A DNA stretch of 64,000 bases from an uncultured Lachnospiraceae bacterium (GCA_910586205.1 CAJUGD010000017.1:1-64000), one strand, 5' to 3'. Shown: positions 14,649 through 24,933, counted from the stretch's first letter. The notes: generated from the sequence alone by a model not told the origin. A program made the numbers and translations.

Positions 14649-17600
14649 GGCTCTTTCCCGAATCTGTCTGAACAACTGGCATTATATTCAGCACAGGACA
14701 TTAAAGTTCCATGAAGGGGTCAATTTTTTTACGGGTCATTCAGGAAGCGGCAAGTCTACGGTCATTGACGCCATGCAGATTGTTCTGTATGCCAACACGG
14801 ACGGCCGAGGCTTTTTTAATAAGGCGGCTGCAGATGATTCTGACAGGAGTCTGGTGGAATATCTGCGGGGAATGGTCAATATTGGGGAGGATAATCGGTT
14901 CTCTTATCTTCGGAACCAGAATTTTTCCAGTACCATTGTGCTGGAAATGCGGCGCACGGACACAAAAGAGTGCCAGTGTGTGGGCGTGGCATTTGATGTG
15001 GAGACTGCAAATAATGAGGTATCCCGCATGTTTTTCTGGCATAGGGGAGAGCTGCCAAACCATGAATACCGGGTATTGGATAAAGTGCAGGAAGGGAATA
15101 AGGGCAGCAGCCGGGCTATGTCTGTGGAGGAGATTAAGCGCTGGCTTTTAGAGAACTTTTCTAAGGAGGACTGTTATTTTGGTTCCCACAATGAACGGTT
15201 CCGCAGACAGCTCTATGACATTTACTTAGGCGGCTTGGATTCAGAGAAATTCCCCTTGCTTTTTAAGCGGGCCATTCCTTTTCGGATGAATCTGAAGCTG
15301 GAAGATTTTGTTAGGGAATATATCTGTGTGGAGCAGGACATCCATATTGAGGATATGCAGGTCAGCGTCATGGAATATGGCCGTCTGCGGCAGAAGATTG
15401 AGGATACCTGCAGGGAAATCACACAGCTAAAAGCCATTTGTGAAAAGCATCAGCAGGTGGAGGAGCAGGAGAAAAGGCTTCTGGCATTTGATTATTATAT
15501 GGAGAAGCTGGAGCTTTTAAAGAGCCGTTTGGAGATCCAGGAGTGTCAGGAGAAAATATATCTGTCAGGGGAAAATGCCGGTAAGATAGACGCGGACATA
15601 AAAAAGCAGGAGGAGAGTATCCGGGACCTGACCGGACAGGCAGACGAGCTTTTAAAGAAGATTTCCATGACCGGGTATGAGCAGATGGAGGAACAGCTTG
15701 CTTCTTTAAATGATTTAGCAGAGCGTCTTTTAGGCAGTAAGGCCAGATGGGATCAGACAGCCGGACGGCTGAAAGCCTGGGAGGATCAGGATACGGTTTC
15801 CAACCGGACTTTGTGGGACATCCAGGCGTTTGTCCGGGGCACGATCACAGAGGAAGAACTGATCCGGCTTAAAGGGGATCTGGAGGAGCTTAAAAAGGAG
15901 GCGGTCCGGCAGCAGCAGAGCGCCCAGGGGGAGATACGGGAGCGGAAGAAAAAGCTGGAGCAGGCAAACGAGGAGTTAGGGCAGCTTAAGGCAGGAAGAA
16001 AGGCATATCCTGCAGAGCTGGAACAGGCCAGGACCATGCTGCAGACCCGGCTGTACCGGGAGACAGGAAAGAGTGTTTCCGTGGAAATCCTGGCGGATCT
16101 TCTGGATATTCGCAATGAGGAATGGCGCAGCGCGGTGGAGGGGTATCTGGGGTATCAGAAGCTGTCCTTGATGGTAGAGCCTGGATATGCCCGGGAATGT
16201 CTGAGGATTTATCAGGAACTGGATCAGAAGAAATATTACCGGATTTCCGTGGTGGATACGGAGCGGGTCGTCTCAGAGCCTCATCCTGTCACAGAGGGCG
16301 CCTTGGCAGAGGAGGTGGAGGCCAAGAGGGATTATGCCCAGGCTTATGTGGATTTTCTTCTGGGAAAGGTTATGAAATGTGACAATGTGGAAGAACTGAG
16401 ACAGAACCGGATCGGGATTACCAGGGAATGTGTATCGTATCACGGCTATCGGATCCAGCATATCAATCCAGCGCTTTATACCACCTCAGCGTATATCGGA
16501 AAAGCCAGCCTTCGTCAGAGAATCCGCCTTCTGGAACAGTCGGTAAAGGAGCTGGAGGAAGCCATAGACTTCTGGCAGAAGCAGGTCCGGGAGGCTAAGG
16601 GGCTTTTGGAGATGGAGTATTTAGGCCAGGAGCTTTCCGTGTACCTGGACTGGAAAAAGGATATGGATTCCTGTGAAAAAGAGGCAATTAAGCGGAATAA
16701 GCTTCGGGCAAAGTTAGAGGAACTTCTGTCACAAGATGTGGAGCGCTGGAAAAAGGAGCGCCGGGAGCTTTTAGACCAGTGCAGCCAGAAGCGTGAGCTT
16801 TTACGGCAGCTTCAGAGAAGGGGAGATGACTTAGACAGGGAGGAAAAGCGTGAGAAGGCCCGTCTGGTGGATTTAAATGAAAGCCTGGCAGCAAAGGAGA
16901 AGGATTTTAAGGTCCATGACCAATATGAGAAGGAGCTGGAAGAACTTTTGGCAGAAAAAGGTCAAAAGAGCTATGCAGGCTATCATCGGCTGGTTTCTGA
17001 ATTTGGGGAGAAGAAAGGTCTGGTCCAGGAAAAACAGCAGCAGGAGAGAGACTGTTTGGTAGAGCTTCGGACCGAATATTTAAAGTGCTATCCCAACCGG
17101 AATTTTTCTCCTACGGCTCAGGATAACAAAGAATATCAGGAATTGCTTGATCATTTAAACGACGACCGTCTGGAGGAGTTTCGGGTTCGGGCAGCAGAGC
17201 AGGCGCGGACAGCAGTGGAGCATTTTAAAGATGATTTTATGTACAAAATCCGAAGCGCCATCAAGGAGGCCATGCAGCAGAAGGATGAGCTGAACCGGAT
17301 CATCAGCAGGCTTGATTTCGGAAAGGACCGGTATCAATTTTATATAGGAAGAAACAAGGGAGCGGACGGGCAGTATTATGACATGTTTATGGACGAGGCG
17401 CTGGAGATCAACCCGTCAGAGCTGGATATCGGGCTGGATCATCAGCTTAACCTTTTTACGGTGGAGCATGAGAACCGTTATGGCGCTATGATCAATGAGC
17501 TGATTCGGATTTTTATTCCTCCGGAAAATGCCACTGCTGCGGAGTTAGAGGAGGCAAGGCGCAGCATGGACAAATATGCGGATTACCGCACCTACTTGTC

Positions 17601-18021
17601 TTTTGATATGCAGCAGATTATCCAGAATGAGGATGAGCAGATCAAAATCCGTCTAAGTAAGATGATCAAGAAAAACTCAGGAGGCGAGGGACAGAACCCG
17701 CTTTATGTGGCGCTTTTGGCAAGCTTTGCCCAGGCATATAAGATTCATGTAAAGCCGGGGCTTTTGAAAAGGCCGACTATCCGTCTGGTGGTATTGGATG
17801 AGGCGTTTTCCAAGATGGACGGGGAAAAGGTGGCAAGCTGCATCAAGCTGATCCGGGGGCTGGGATTCCAGGCATTGATCAGCGCTACCAATGACAAGAT
17901 CCAGAATTACCTGGAAACGGTAGACAAGGTGTTTGTGTTTGCCAATCCCAATAAAAGGGCGATTTCCATTCAAGAGTTTGAGAAGAAGGAATTTGGGAGA
18001 ATGAGGGAAGGGATGGAATGA
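14629..18021 (+). CDS. jetC: Wadjet JetC / MksB-like SMC ATPase
   Basis: 1130 residues. Walker A GHSGSGKST is at 36-44. Long charged coiled-coil arms (about 215-480 and 645-880) flank a hinge-like centre. The C-terminal head has an ABC-signature-like KNSGGEGQNPL and the Walker B VVLDEAFSKMDG. Folding back of the arms brings both heads together, as in MukB/SMC. The start ATG 14629 follows GGAGGAGG and lies inside jetB. No jetD-type TOPRIM nuclease follows; the next gene is an unrelated zinc-ribbon protein. Confidence 0.88.
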   Translation: MTNQSFEALSRICLNNWHYIQHRTLKFHEGVNFFTGHSGSGKSTVIDAMQIVLYANTDGRGFFNKAAADDSDRSLVEYLRGMVNIGEDNRFSYLRNQNFSSTIVLEMRRTDTKECQCVGVAFDVETANNEVSRMFFWHRGELPNHEYRVLDKVQEGNKGSSRAMSVEEIKRWLLENFSKEDCYFGSHNERFRRQLYDIYLGGLDSEKFPLLFKRAIPFRMNLKLEDFVREYICVEQDIHIEDMQVSVMEYGRLRQKIEDTCREITQLKAICEKHQQVEEQEKRLLAFDYYMEKLELLKSRLEIQECQEKIYLSGENAGKIDADIKKQEESIRDLTGQADELLKKISMTGYEQMEEQLASLNDLAERLLGSKARWDQTAGRLKAWEDQDTVSNRTLWDIQAFVRGTITEEELIRLKGDLEELKKEAVRQQQSAQGEIRERKKKLEQANEELGQLKAGRKAYPAELEQARTMLQTRLYRETGKSVSVEILADLLDIRNEEWRSAVEGYLGYQKLSLMVEPGYARECLRIYQELDQKKYYRISVVDTERVVSEPHPVTEGALAEEVEAKRDYAQAYVDFLLGKVMKCDNVEELRQNRIGITRECVSYHGYRIQHINPALYTTSAYIGKASLRQRIRLLEQSVKELEEAIDFWQKQVREAKGLLEMEYLGQELSVYLDWKKDMDSCEKEAIKRNKLRAKLEELLSQDVERWKKERRELLDQCSQKRELLRQLQRRGDDLDREEKREKARLVDLNESLAAKEKDFKVHDQYEKELEELLAEKGQKSYAGYHRLVSEFGEKKGLVQEKQQQERDCLVELRTEYLKCYPNRNFSPTAQDNKEYQELLDHLNDDRLEEFRVRAAEQARTAVEHFKDDFMYKIRSAIKEAMQQKDELNRIISRLDFGKDRYQFYIGRNKGADGQYYDMFMDEALEINPSELDIGLDHQLNLFTVEHENRYGAMINELIRIFIPPENATAAELEEARRSMDKYADYRTYLSFDMQQIIQNEDEQIKIRLSKMIKKNSGGEGQNPLYVALLASFAQAYKIHVKPGLLKRPTIRLVVLDEAFSKMDGEKVASCIKLIRGLGFQALISATNDKIQNYLETVDKVFVFANPNKRAISIQEFEKKEFGRMREGME

Positions 18022-18119
18022 AACGGGAACAGGACAGCCGGTTTCCTGTACAGTCTGCAAAATGAAGTTTAAATCAGGAATATACTCAATCAGAATCAGT
18101 GAAAAGGAGCGTGTTTGGA

Positions 18120-19256
18120 ATGATACGTTTTTGTGGGATCTGTGGTTTTAAGATAGAGGGAGAAGATGAGAAATTCTGCCCGAACTGCGGAGCAAAGCTG
18201 GGAGAAGCGCCAAGTATGAATCCCGCGCCGGCGGCCCGCCAGCCGGTAAAAGATAAGACGGGAGGAGACAGGGAAAAGAAGAAGCGATCAGTGTTTCTTC
18301 TGGCTGCGGCAGCAGTAGCAGTAATCGGAATCATCATTATCGCAGTGGCTTGTTTCTCAGCCAAAAAGGCCAAAACTTCTGCAAAAGGGGCAGATGCGGA
18401 TAAAAATAATTTTGGTATATCTTTAAAAAAGGCCAAAGATTTTACAGATGTGGTAAAGGCGTATAATGATACGATCAATGCAGATAATTTTCGCATGTCC
18501 TTGATTGTTTATGGAGAAGACGGAGGACATATGGAGGTATATGGAAAGGGAGAGACTGCGGAGGATATAATTCTTACTTGGTTTGTTTCGAATGAAGATG
18601 AACATGAATGGGATGGATCCAGATATTTATTTGAAGAACCTTCAGGAACGTATGTCGAAGTAATGGACGGGAATTATTTTTACCATACTAATGGCCAGAG
18701 TGTGGAAAGAGAAGACGGAGAGGACGAGAACGGATATGTTCTTGTGAGAACTTTTTGCAGGGCTATAGCAAAGAGGGATATTTCCACAGCATATGATATC
18801 CTATTTGGAGGACATAGTCTTATGGAAGGATTTACATATGATGAAATTTACCAACTGTTTTTTGATGAGGCATTCGGATACATAAACAATAGGGATGACA
18901 AGATTCTGGAAAGTGTATCGGTTGATCATGGGAAATACAGTATTACCGCGAAGTTTCTGCCTCTCTGTCAGGCGCTTGAAAAACAGCGGAAGGATGGAAG
19001 GGATCTTGCAGAAGCATTCACAACAGGTTTGGTGTTTGAAGCGGAAGACATTGAATATTTAGAGGAAAATATTCAGGACCTTCGGATAAGAGTTGATATG
19101 GAGACAGAGGGTAAGTATATAAAATATATCAGCATATATATGCCAGAGCTGGAAGAAGACCGGCCTGTTCTTTATTTGGGATTTGATGATGTGAATTCCA
19201 TATCCGAAGAAGACAGTATAGGATGCCGTATCATAGAACAGTATCAGGAGCAGTAA
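18120..19256 (+). CDS. Zinc-ribbon membrane-anchored protein
   Basis: 378 residues. The N-terminus has two CxxC knuckles (FCGICGFKI and FCPNCGAKL), a zinc ribbon of the zinc_ribbon_2 type. A Pro/Lys linker and one transmembrane helix (about 55-80, AAAAVAVIGIIIIAVACF) follow. The long acidic part after the helix probably lies outside the membrane and matches no domain I know. Such proteins are common in Lachnospiraceae and mostly uncharacterised. AAGGAG lies 11 nt before ATG 18120; a GTG at 18099 is an alternative. It sits where jetD would be expected. Confidence 0.75.
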   Translation: MIRFCGICGFKIEGEDEKFCPNCGAKLGEAPSMNPAPAARQPVKDKTGGDREKKKRSVFLLAAAAVAVIGIIIIAVACFSAKKAKTSAKGADADKNNFGISLKKAKDFTDVVKAYNDTINADNFRMSLIVYGEDGGHMEVYGKGETAEDIILTWFVSNEDEHEWDGSRYLFEEPSGTYVEVMDGNYFYHTNGQSVEREDGEDENGYVLVRTFCRAIAKRDISTAYDILFGGHSLMEGFTYDEIYQLFFDEAFGYINNRDDKILESVSVDHGKYSITAKFLPLCQALEKQRKDGRDLAEAFTTGLVFEAEDIEYLEENIQDLRIRVDMETEGKYIKYISIYMPELEEDRPVLYLGFDDVNSISEEDSIGCRIIEQYQEQ

Positions 19257-19362
19257 GGAAGGAACTTTATACTGAAAAGCATATGGGGTTGATATTCTGT
19301 ATAAGTAGTGTTAAAATGAAGTGGAAAGTAAAAAGGACGAAAAGATAAGGAGTAAAAGCAGT

Positions 19363-20094
19363 ATGTCAGGACATTCTAAGTTTGCCAATATTAAGCACAA
19401 AAAAGAAAAGAATGATGCGGCTAAGGGCAAGGTTTTTACCGTGATCGGCAGGGAGCTGGCAGTGGCAGTAAAGGAGGGCGGACCGGATCCGGCTAACAAT
19501 AGTAAGCTTCGGGATGTGATTGCTAAAGCAAAGGCCAACAATATGCCAAACGATACCATTGACCGTGGAATCAAAAAGGCGGCAGGGGATGCCAATTCTG
19601 TCAATTATGAGCTTCTGACTTATGAAGGCTATGGTCCTAACGGGGTGGCGATTATTGTGGACGCTTTGACAGACAATAAGAACCGTACAGCCGCTAATGT
19701 GAGGAGCGCATTTACGAAAGGGAACGGAAATGTAGGCGCACAGGGAAGCGTGTCCTTTATGTTTGACAAGAAGGGGCAGATTATTATCGGCAAGGAGGAT
19801 TGCGAGATGGATCCGGACGAGCTGATGATGATGGCTTTAGATGCAGGCGCGGAGGATTTTGCCGAGGAGGAGGACAGCTATGAGGTGATCACGGCTCCTG
19901 AGGATTTCAGCCAGGTACGGGAGGCTCTTGAGAAAGCCGGCATTGAGATGCTGGAAGCGGATGTGACCATGATTCCCCAAACCTGGGTGGAGCTGACGGC
20001 AGAAGAAGATATTAAGCGGATGAACCGACTGCTGGATCTGCTGGATGCAGACGATGACGTGCAGGCGGTATATCACAACTGGGATGAGGGATGA
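19363..20094 (+). CDS. yebC: YebC/PmpR-family protein
   Basis: 243 residues, standard length. The N-terminus MSGHSKFANIKHKKEKNDAAKGK and the later TYEGYGPNGVAIIVDALTDN are diagnostic. The family was first described as transcriptional regulators and has more recently been linked to relief of ribosome stalling at proline tracts. ATG 19363 has AAGGAG upstream. It stands alone between two unrelated cassettes. Confidence 0.94.
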   Translation: MSGHSKFANIKHKKEKNDAAKGKVFTVIGRELAVAVKEGGPDPANNSKLRDVIAKAKANNMPNDTIDRGIKKAAGDANSVNYELLTYEGYGPNGVAIIVDALTDNKNRTAANVRSAFTKGNGNVGAQGSVSFMFDKKGQIIIGKEDCEMDPDELMMMALDAGAEDFAEEEDSYEVITAPEDFSQVREALEKAGIEMLEADVTMIPQTWVELTAEEDIKRMNRLLDLLDADDDVQAVYHNWDEG

Positions 20095-20358
20095 CAAACG
20101 GATCTGAGGAATAATTCCTAAGAACAGCCGGATGCTGCGTGTGGTTTTTGATTCATCAGAATGCCGGAGAGCGCAGGGCGCACATCTTCTGCATTTTGCG
20201 GCCGCCTTTATGGAATATGAGAAAGAGGTTTGCCGTTTGGAACGGAAACAGGGAGGATTGAAGCGCGGCTTCGATTTTTCCTGTTTTTTTTGAAAGTCGG
20301 CTGTCAGGCAATGCGGCAGGTTTTAAGATTTATCAAAGAGGAGGTTTTTTTACAAGGT

Positions 20359-21816
20359 ATGAGAAGTTTCAGTGAACAGCAGATCGGGGCTTTAGCGCCC
20401 AATGCCAATGCCTTAAGCAACGGAAGAAAGATCTCAGGCGGAGGCGGCTTCGTATCGCGGATGAGGTCAGAGGATGATACCTTTTATATGGGAGAGTGCA
20501 AGGGGAGCGGAAAGTCCAACTATGTAGTTTCAGCCGATTTTATAGAGGAGGACAAGCCGGTGTTTCGATGCAGCTGTCCCAGCCGGCAGTTTCCCTGCAA
20601 GCACAGCCTGGCGCTGATGTTTGAGATGGCGGCGCAGAAAGATTTTCCTGTGGGGGAGATTCCTAAGGATATTCTGGATAAACGGGAGAAAAAGCAGGCC
20701 AAGGAGGCAAAAAAGGCAGAACCTCAAGAGGCAAAAAAGCCGGTCTCGGAAAAAAGCAGCAAGGCAGGAAAAGCAGCACGGACAAAGAAGCTTAAAAAGC
20801 AGTTAGAAGGGCTGGAGCTGATGAAGCAGATGACGGATCAGCTCATGAATACAGGACTTTCTGCCATGGGAAGCGTTTCCCTAAAAAGCTATCGGGAGCT
20901 GGCGAAACAGTTGGGGGACTATTACCTTCCGGGGCCTCAGAATTATTTTAACCAGTTGGTGCTGGAGATGGAAGCGTATCAGAAAGATCAGGACAGGAAG
21001 CATTACCATCAGGCGGTGGAAGTGCTGAAACGATTGAGAGCCTTGGAGAGAAAGGCAGTAGTGTATCTGAACGGGAAGCTGGACACAGACTCACCGGAGG
21101 CGGATGATGATATTTTGTATGAGAAGCTGGGCGGAATCTGGAAGCTGGATCAGCTTGAAAGTCTGGGGCTTAAAAAGGAGCAGGCCAGGCTGGTGCAGCT
21201 TTCTTTCCAGGTGATCTATGATGAGGCCAGAAAGGAATATATTGATATCGGATACTGGGCGGATGTGGATACAGGGGAGATTTCCTGTACATACAATTTT
21301 CGCCCGGTGAAAGCGCTTAAATATGTAAAGCAGGAGGATTCATGCTTTGGTATGGTAAAGGTTCCCATGCTCTGTTATTATCCGGGAGGGATCAATAAAA
21401 GGATTCGCTGGGAGAGCGCAGCCTTTGAGCCGGTGACCGGCCAGGTGCTGACAGAGGTGATAAAACATGCCTGCGGGGAGATAAGCACAGCGGTCAAGAC
21501 GGCAAAAAATGAGCTCAAGAACCTTTTGTCAGAAGATTCCTGCGGGATGCTGCTTCGGTATGAGAGAATCGGAAAGCTTTCCGGGGAAAAAGGGGAACTG
21601 TGGGTGTTAGAGGATGAAACCGGAGAGCGGATTGAGCTGGCAGGCAGAGAGAACTGGGAGGATACCATGACTGCCCTGTCCTTGATTCCGGATCCAAAGC
21701 TCTATCATAACCAGGTTTTGTTCGGGGTGCTGTATTATGATGCACAGGACCGCAAAATACGGATGTATCCCTGCAGTATTGTGACGGAAAAAGGGATTAT
21801 AAGGTTGCTTTATTGA
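20359..21816 (+). CDS. SWIM zinc-finger protein (first gene of the MoxR-VWA cassette)
   Basis: About 485 residues. The opening SFSEQQIGALAPNANAL, GRKISGGGGF pattern and the SWIM motif CSCPSRQFPCKHS (CxC...CxH, about 70-82) mark the SWIM family seen beside MoxR/VWA genes, including E. coli YehQ. SWIM domains bind DNA or proteins through one zinc. A Lys/Ala/Glu-rich linker follows at about 105-150, then an uncharacterised domain. The frame is open to 20230; 20359 was chosen because GAGGAGG lies upstream (spacing long, about 13) and the protein reads naturally from there. ATG 20311 is possible. Confidence 0.78.
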   Translation: MRSFSEQQIGALAPNANALSNGRKISGGGGFVSRMRSEDDTFYMGECKGSGKSNYVVSADFIEEDKPVFRCSCPSRQFPCKHSLALMFEMAAQKDFPVGEIPKDILDKREKKQAKEAKKAEPQEAKKPVSEKSSKAGKAARTKKLKKQLEGLELMKQMTDQLMNTGLSAMGSVSLKSYRELAKQLGDYYLPGPQNYFNQLVLEMEAYQKDQDRKHYHQAVEVLKRLRALERKAVVYLNGKLDTDSPEADDDILYEKLGGIWKLDQLESLGLKKEQARLVQLSFQVIYDEARKEYIDIGYWADVDTGEISCTYNFRPVKALKYVKQEDSCFGMVKVPMLCYYPGGINKRIRWESAAFEPVTGQVLTEVIKHACGEISTAVKTAKNELKNLLSEDSCGMLLRYERIGKLSGEKGELWVLEDETGERIELAGRENWEDTMTALSLIPDPKLYHNQVLFGVLYYDAQDRKIRMYPCSIVTEKGIIRLLY

Positions 21817-21872
21817 TGGCAGCAGGGGATGCCATTGTGATTTGTACAGCAGGAGAAAAGAGGAAGCAGTGT

Positions 21873-23798
21873 ATGAATTTGGAAGCAGTATATGAATTGA
21901 GGGAAAGGCTGGAAACAGCAGCAGTTGCAGGCGTGAATCTGATCCAGGAGGATTTCCGCCTGAAAAGGGCAGTGCAGCAGATGGAGCCATATGCCAAGGC
22001 TTCCCCGGTATTTCAGAAAATATATGGGATGGCAGGAAAGCTTTTGACACCGGAATGTGAGGACCGGGCAGGGGTGCTTTTGGATACGCTGGGTCTTTTG
22101 GATGCTGTGCTCTGCACCCAGGGGACGGCGGGAGCAGAAGGAGAGATGAAAGAGCCGGATAGGTTCTTATCGGGGGGAGAGACTTATCAGCAGGTTTCTT
22201 ACGGAAGGCTTGCAGCAGTGCTGGAGGCGTTTCGCGGAACCGGCGGAGGGCGTTATGCCGTTATACGGGATGCCCATGAGGAGGATCCGGATATTTTCAG
22301 CGATTATCGGATGAAGTACTGGATGGTGCGGGCCCTTGGAGACAGCTATGGGGAGCTGGCAGAGATGGTTGCAGGGTGGCTGGTAAAAGAGGGGGATTTG
22401 GTGATTCCTCTGCTGAAAAAGGGATTTGTGCCAGACGGCAAACGAGAGATGGCCCGAAGGATTGAGGTTATGGAGCAGATTGCAGGAAGCCGGGAAAATG
22501 AGTTTTACCGGTATGCGGCAAAGGAGGGGAAAAAGGAGATTAAAGAGGCTGCCCTTCTGGCGCTGCGCCATGATTTGTCCAATGCAGAGCTGCTTTTAGA
22601 TTACCAGAAGTCAGAAAAGGGAAAATGTAAGGAAGCAGCGATGAAAGCCTTATCTTATATGGATGGGGAGGAAACGGCAGGATTCTGGAAGGCCAGGATG
22701 GAGAAAAAGCCGGAGGAGACAGCCGGGTATCTGGAGCCGTCAGATCGGGATTGGGCCGGAGACCTGATTGCAGACGCCTTAGAGAAACTGCTTGCTGCCG
22801 GGATTCCGGAAACAGATTGCGAAGAACTTAAAAAGGGCAAGGAAACAAAAGAGGATCGGGCGAAAGAGCGGGCAAAGGCAAAGGAAGAACAGGAAAATTA
22901 TAAAAGAAAGCTAAAGCTTCTCTGGAATGCAGCCGCAGGAAAGCGCTCAGAGAAGATCTGCGGCTGCTATGAAAAGATCTATCAGATTATGCCAAAGGAA
23001 GTGCCTTCTGTATTAAGCCAGTCAGTGATCCGAAGCTGTGATCCTTCTCTGTGTGCTCTGGCAGAGGAAATGTACAGGCGTTATGGAGACGAATTTTTAG
23101 AGCCGGTATTTCTTGCCTCGGTCTTGACTGCCACGGCAGAGGAGACCTATGAGCGGTTTCATGAATTTTTAAAGCCGGATGGGATCTTGCGGAAGCTGAC
23201 AGGAAAAAAGCAGGATGCCACGGGCGTTCTGTACGGGTTTGCCAAGATCGTGTATCGGGAAGATGAGGGAAAGTACGGCATTACGCTGGAGGAGATGAAC
23301 AGCCCTGTGAGAGATCGTGAGGTAAACCGGTGGATTCCAGGGGGAATTGATCTGCGGTGGTATCCGCTTCTGTTAAATTATCCGGGGCGGTTTGCAACAG
23401 GAAGGCGAAACAGCTACAGCATGTACCGGAATTATTATGACTGGATGGTGGCAAAGCTTTACCGGCCTGATGTGGAAGATTTGCAGGAGCCTTATGGAAG
23501 ATTCTTCTATGAGGGGGCGCTGCGCCTGACTCCTACTACGGACGGAATCCAGATGATGAAGCGGTGCGGCTGGAAAAATTATACAGGACTTCTGTCTGCA
23601 TGCGTGACGGACGGAAACTCTATTCCGTCTTACTTGATCCGCAGTCTGCTCAGTGAGCTTCCCATGACGAATCAGGAGTTAGCGGATGAGCTGGATCAGA
23701 TGATTCAGCAGAGAAAAGGGAAGGTTACCAACGGCATTACGATTATGGAACATTGGAGGGACGGGCTTTTAAGCGGCGTTCCGGTGGAAAAGCTGTAA
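21873..23798 (+). CDS. Large helical-repeat protein of the MoxR-VWA cassette
   Basis: 641 residues from ATG 21873, preceded by AGAGGAAG; an ATG at 21816 overlapping the SWIM stop (TGATG) is the alternative. Residues about 150-300 contain helical pairs of HEAT-like spacing (KEIKEAALLALRHD, KEAAMKALSYMDGEE). A Lys/Glu-rich stretch follows at about 315-350, and the C-terminal third is unlike anything I recognise (PVRDREVNRWIPGG, RWYPLLLNYP). It may be a scaffold for the ATPase. Position suggests it replaces or corresponds to the large companion (YehI-type) in other genomes, but I cannot confirm homology. Confidence 0.6.
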   Translation: MNLEAVYELRERLETAAVAGVNLIQEDFRLKRAVQQMEPYAKASPVFQKIYGMAGKLLTPECEDRAGVLLDTLGLLDAVLCTQGTAGAEGEMKEPDRFLSGGETYQQVSYGRLAAVLEAFRGTGGGRYAVIRDAHEEDPDIFSDYRMKYWMVRALGDSYGELAEMVAGWLVKEGDLVIPLLKKGFVPDGKREMARRIEVMEQIAGSRENEFYRYAAKEGKKEIKEAALLALRHDLSNAELLLDYQKSEKGKCKEAAMKALSYMDGEETAGFWKARMEKKPEETAGYLEPSDRDWAGDLIADALEKLLAAGIPETDCEELKKGKETKEDRAKERAKAKEEQENYKRKLKLLWNAAAGKRSEKICGCYEKIYQIMPKEVPSVLSQSVIRSCDPSLCALAEEMYRRYGDEFLEPVFLASVLTATAEETYERFHEFLKPDGILRKLTGKKQDATGVLYGFAKIVYREDEGKYGITLEEMNSPVRDREVNRWIPGGIDLRWYPLLLNYPGRFATGRRNSYSMYRNYYDWMVAKLYRPDVEDLQEPYGRFFYEGALRLTPTTDGIQMMKRCGWKNYTGLLSACVTDGNSIPSYLIRSLLSELPMTNQELADELDQMIQQRKGKVTNGITIMEHWRDGLLSGVPVEKL

Positions 23799-23847
23799 AT
23801 AGCAGCCGGAAGCTGGCATAGGCATTGGAAAGAGGAGGAGAAGCAAT

Positions 23848-24933
23848 ATGGAACAGAATATGCAGCGGCTGCCTGCAGAGCAGCTTTTTCAGAAAGAGAT
23901 TGAAACGTTGATTGCAAACGAGAAATATCCGGTGCCTGCAGGGTGGAAAATGTCTCCACGGTCTGTGTTTACTTATATCTGCGGCGGAAAGTCCGGGGAT
24001 GTGGAGATTACGCCTAAATATATCGGTCATGAGCGGTTGGTGGAGATCGCCATCTCCACATTGGTGACAGACCGGGCCCTTCTTCTCATCGGAGAGCCGG
24101 GAACCGCAAAGTCCTGGCTGTCAGAGCATTTGACAGCCGCCATTAACGGGGATTCTACCAGGGTGATCCAGGGGACAGCCGGGACTACGGAGGAACAGAT
24201 CCGGTATTCCTGGAATTATGCCATGCTGATTGCAAACGGCCCTTCCAGGGAAGCCATGATTCCAAGTCCCATTTACCGGGCTATGGAACAGGGCATGATT
24301 GCCAGGGTGGAGGAAATTTCCCGGTGTGCCTCAGAGGTTCAGGACGCTTTGATTTCCATTTTGTCAGAAAAACGGATCTCTGTACCGGAGTTAGGAGTGG
24401 AGATTCCGGCCAGAAAGGGATTTTCTGTGATAGCCACAGCCAATACAAGGGATAAGGGCGTCAATGAAATGTCGGCCGCTTTAAAGAGGCGGTTTAATAT
24501 TGTAGTGCTGCCTGCCCCTGACAGCCTTGAGGCAGAGATGGATATTGTGGAGACCAGGATTAAACAGCTTTCAGGAAGTCTGGATCTGAATGCCCGTTTG
24601 CCGGAGGAGGAAGTAGTGAGAAAGGTATGCACGATTTTCCGGGAGCTTCGCAAGGGGGCTACATTGGATGGAAAGCAGAAGTTAAAGCCTACCTCCGGGG
24701 TGCTGTCTACGGCAGAAGCCATTTCCCTGCTTGCCAACAGTATGGCGCTGGCAGGAAGCTTTGGAGACGGGAATATTACGGATCGTGACCTGGCTGCAGG
24801 GCTGCAGGGAGCTGTTGTCAAGGAGGACAATAAGGATGGCAGGACTTGGGAGGAATATCTGGAGAATATTATGAAGAAACGAGGGTCAAAGTGGCTGTCC
24901 TTGTATCAGGAATGTAAGGAGCTGAACCGCTGA
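23848..24933 (+). CDS. MoxR-type AAA+ ATPase (YehL-like)
   Basis: 361 residues. Walker A is GEPGTAKS at 82-89 and sensor 1 is in VIATANTRDKG (N199). The arginine-finger region is ALKRRFN at 211-217. The Walker B position reads ARVEEISR, with Glu-Glu at 155-156 instead of the usual Asp-Glu. The pattern (A)EVQDALISILSEK after it is typical of MoxR proteins. MoxR ATPases act as chaperones that load or remodel a partner holding a VWA domain, here the VWA gene two positions downstream. AGAGGAGG precedes the ATG, and the stop overlaps the next gene (TGATG). Confidence 0.88.
   Translation: MEQNMQRLPAEQLFQKEIETLIANEKYPVPAGWKMSPRSVFTYICGGKSGDVEITPKYIGHERLVEIAISTLVTDRALLLIGEPGTAKSWLSEHLTAAINGDSTRVIQGTAGTTEEQIRYSWNYAMLIANGPSREAMIPSPIYRAMEQGMIARVEEISRCASEVQDALISILSEKRISVPELGVEIPARKGFSVIATANTRDKGVNEMSAALKRRFNIVVLPAPDSLEAEMDIVETRIKQLSGSLDLNARLPEEEVVRKVCTIFRELRKGATLDGKQKLKPTSGVLSTAEAISLLANSMALAGSFGDGNITDRDLAAGLQGAVVKEDNKDGRTWEEYLENIMKKRGSKWLSLYQECKELNR

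Noticed and set aside
18022..18060. Hairpin ACAGGA/TCCTGT after jetC
   Set aside because: Six-bp stem without a T-run; not enough for a terminator.
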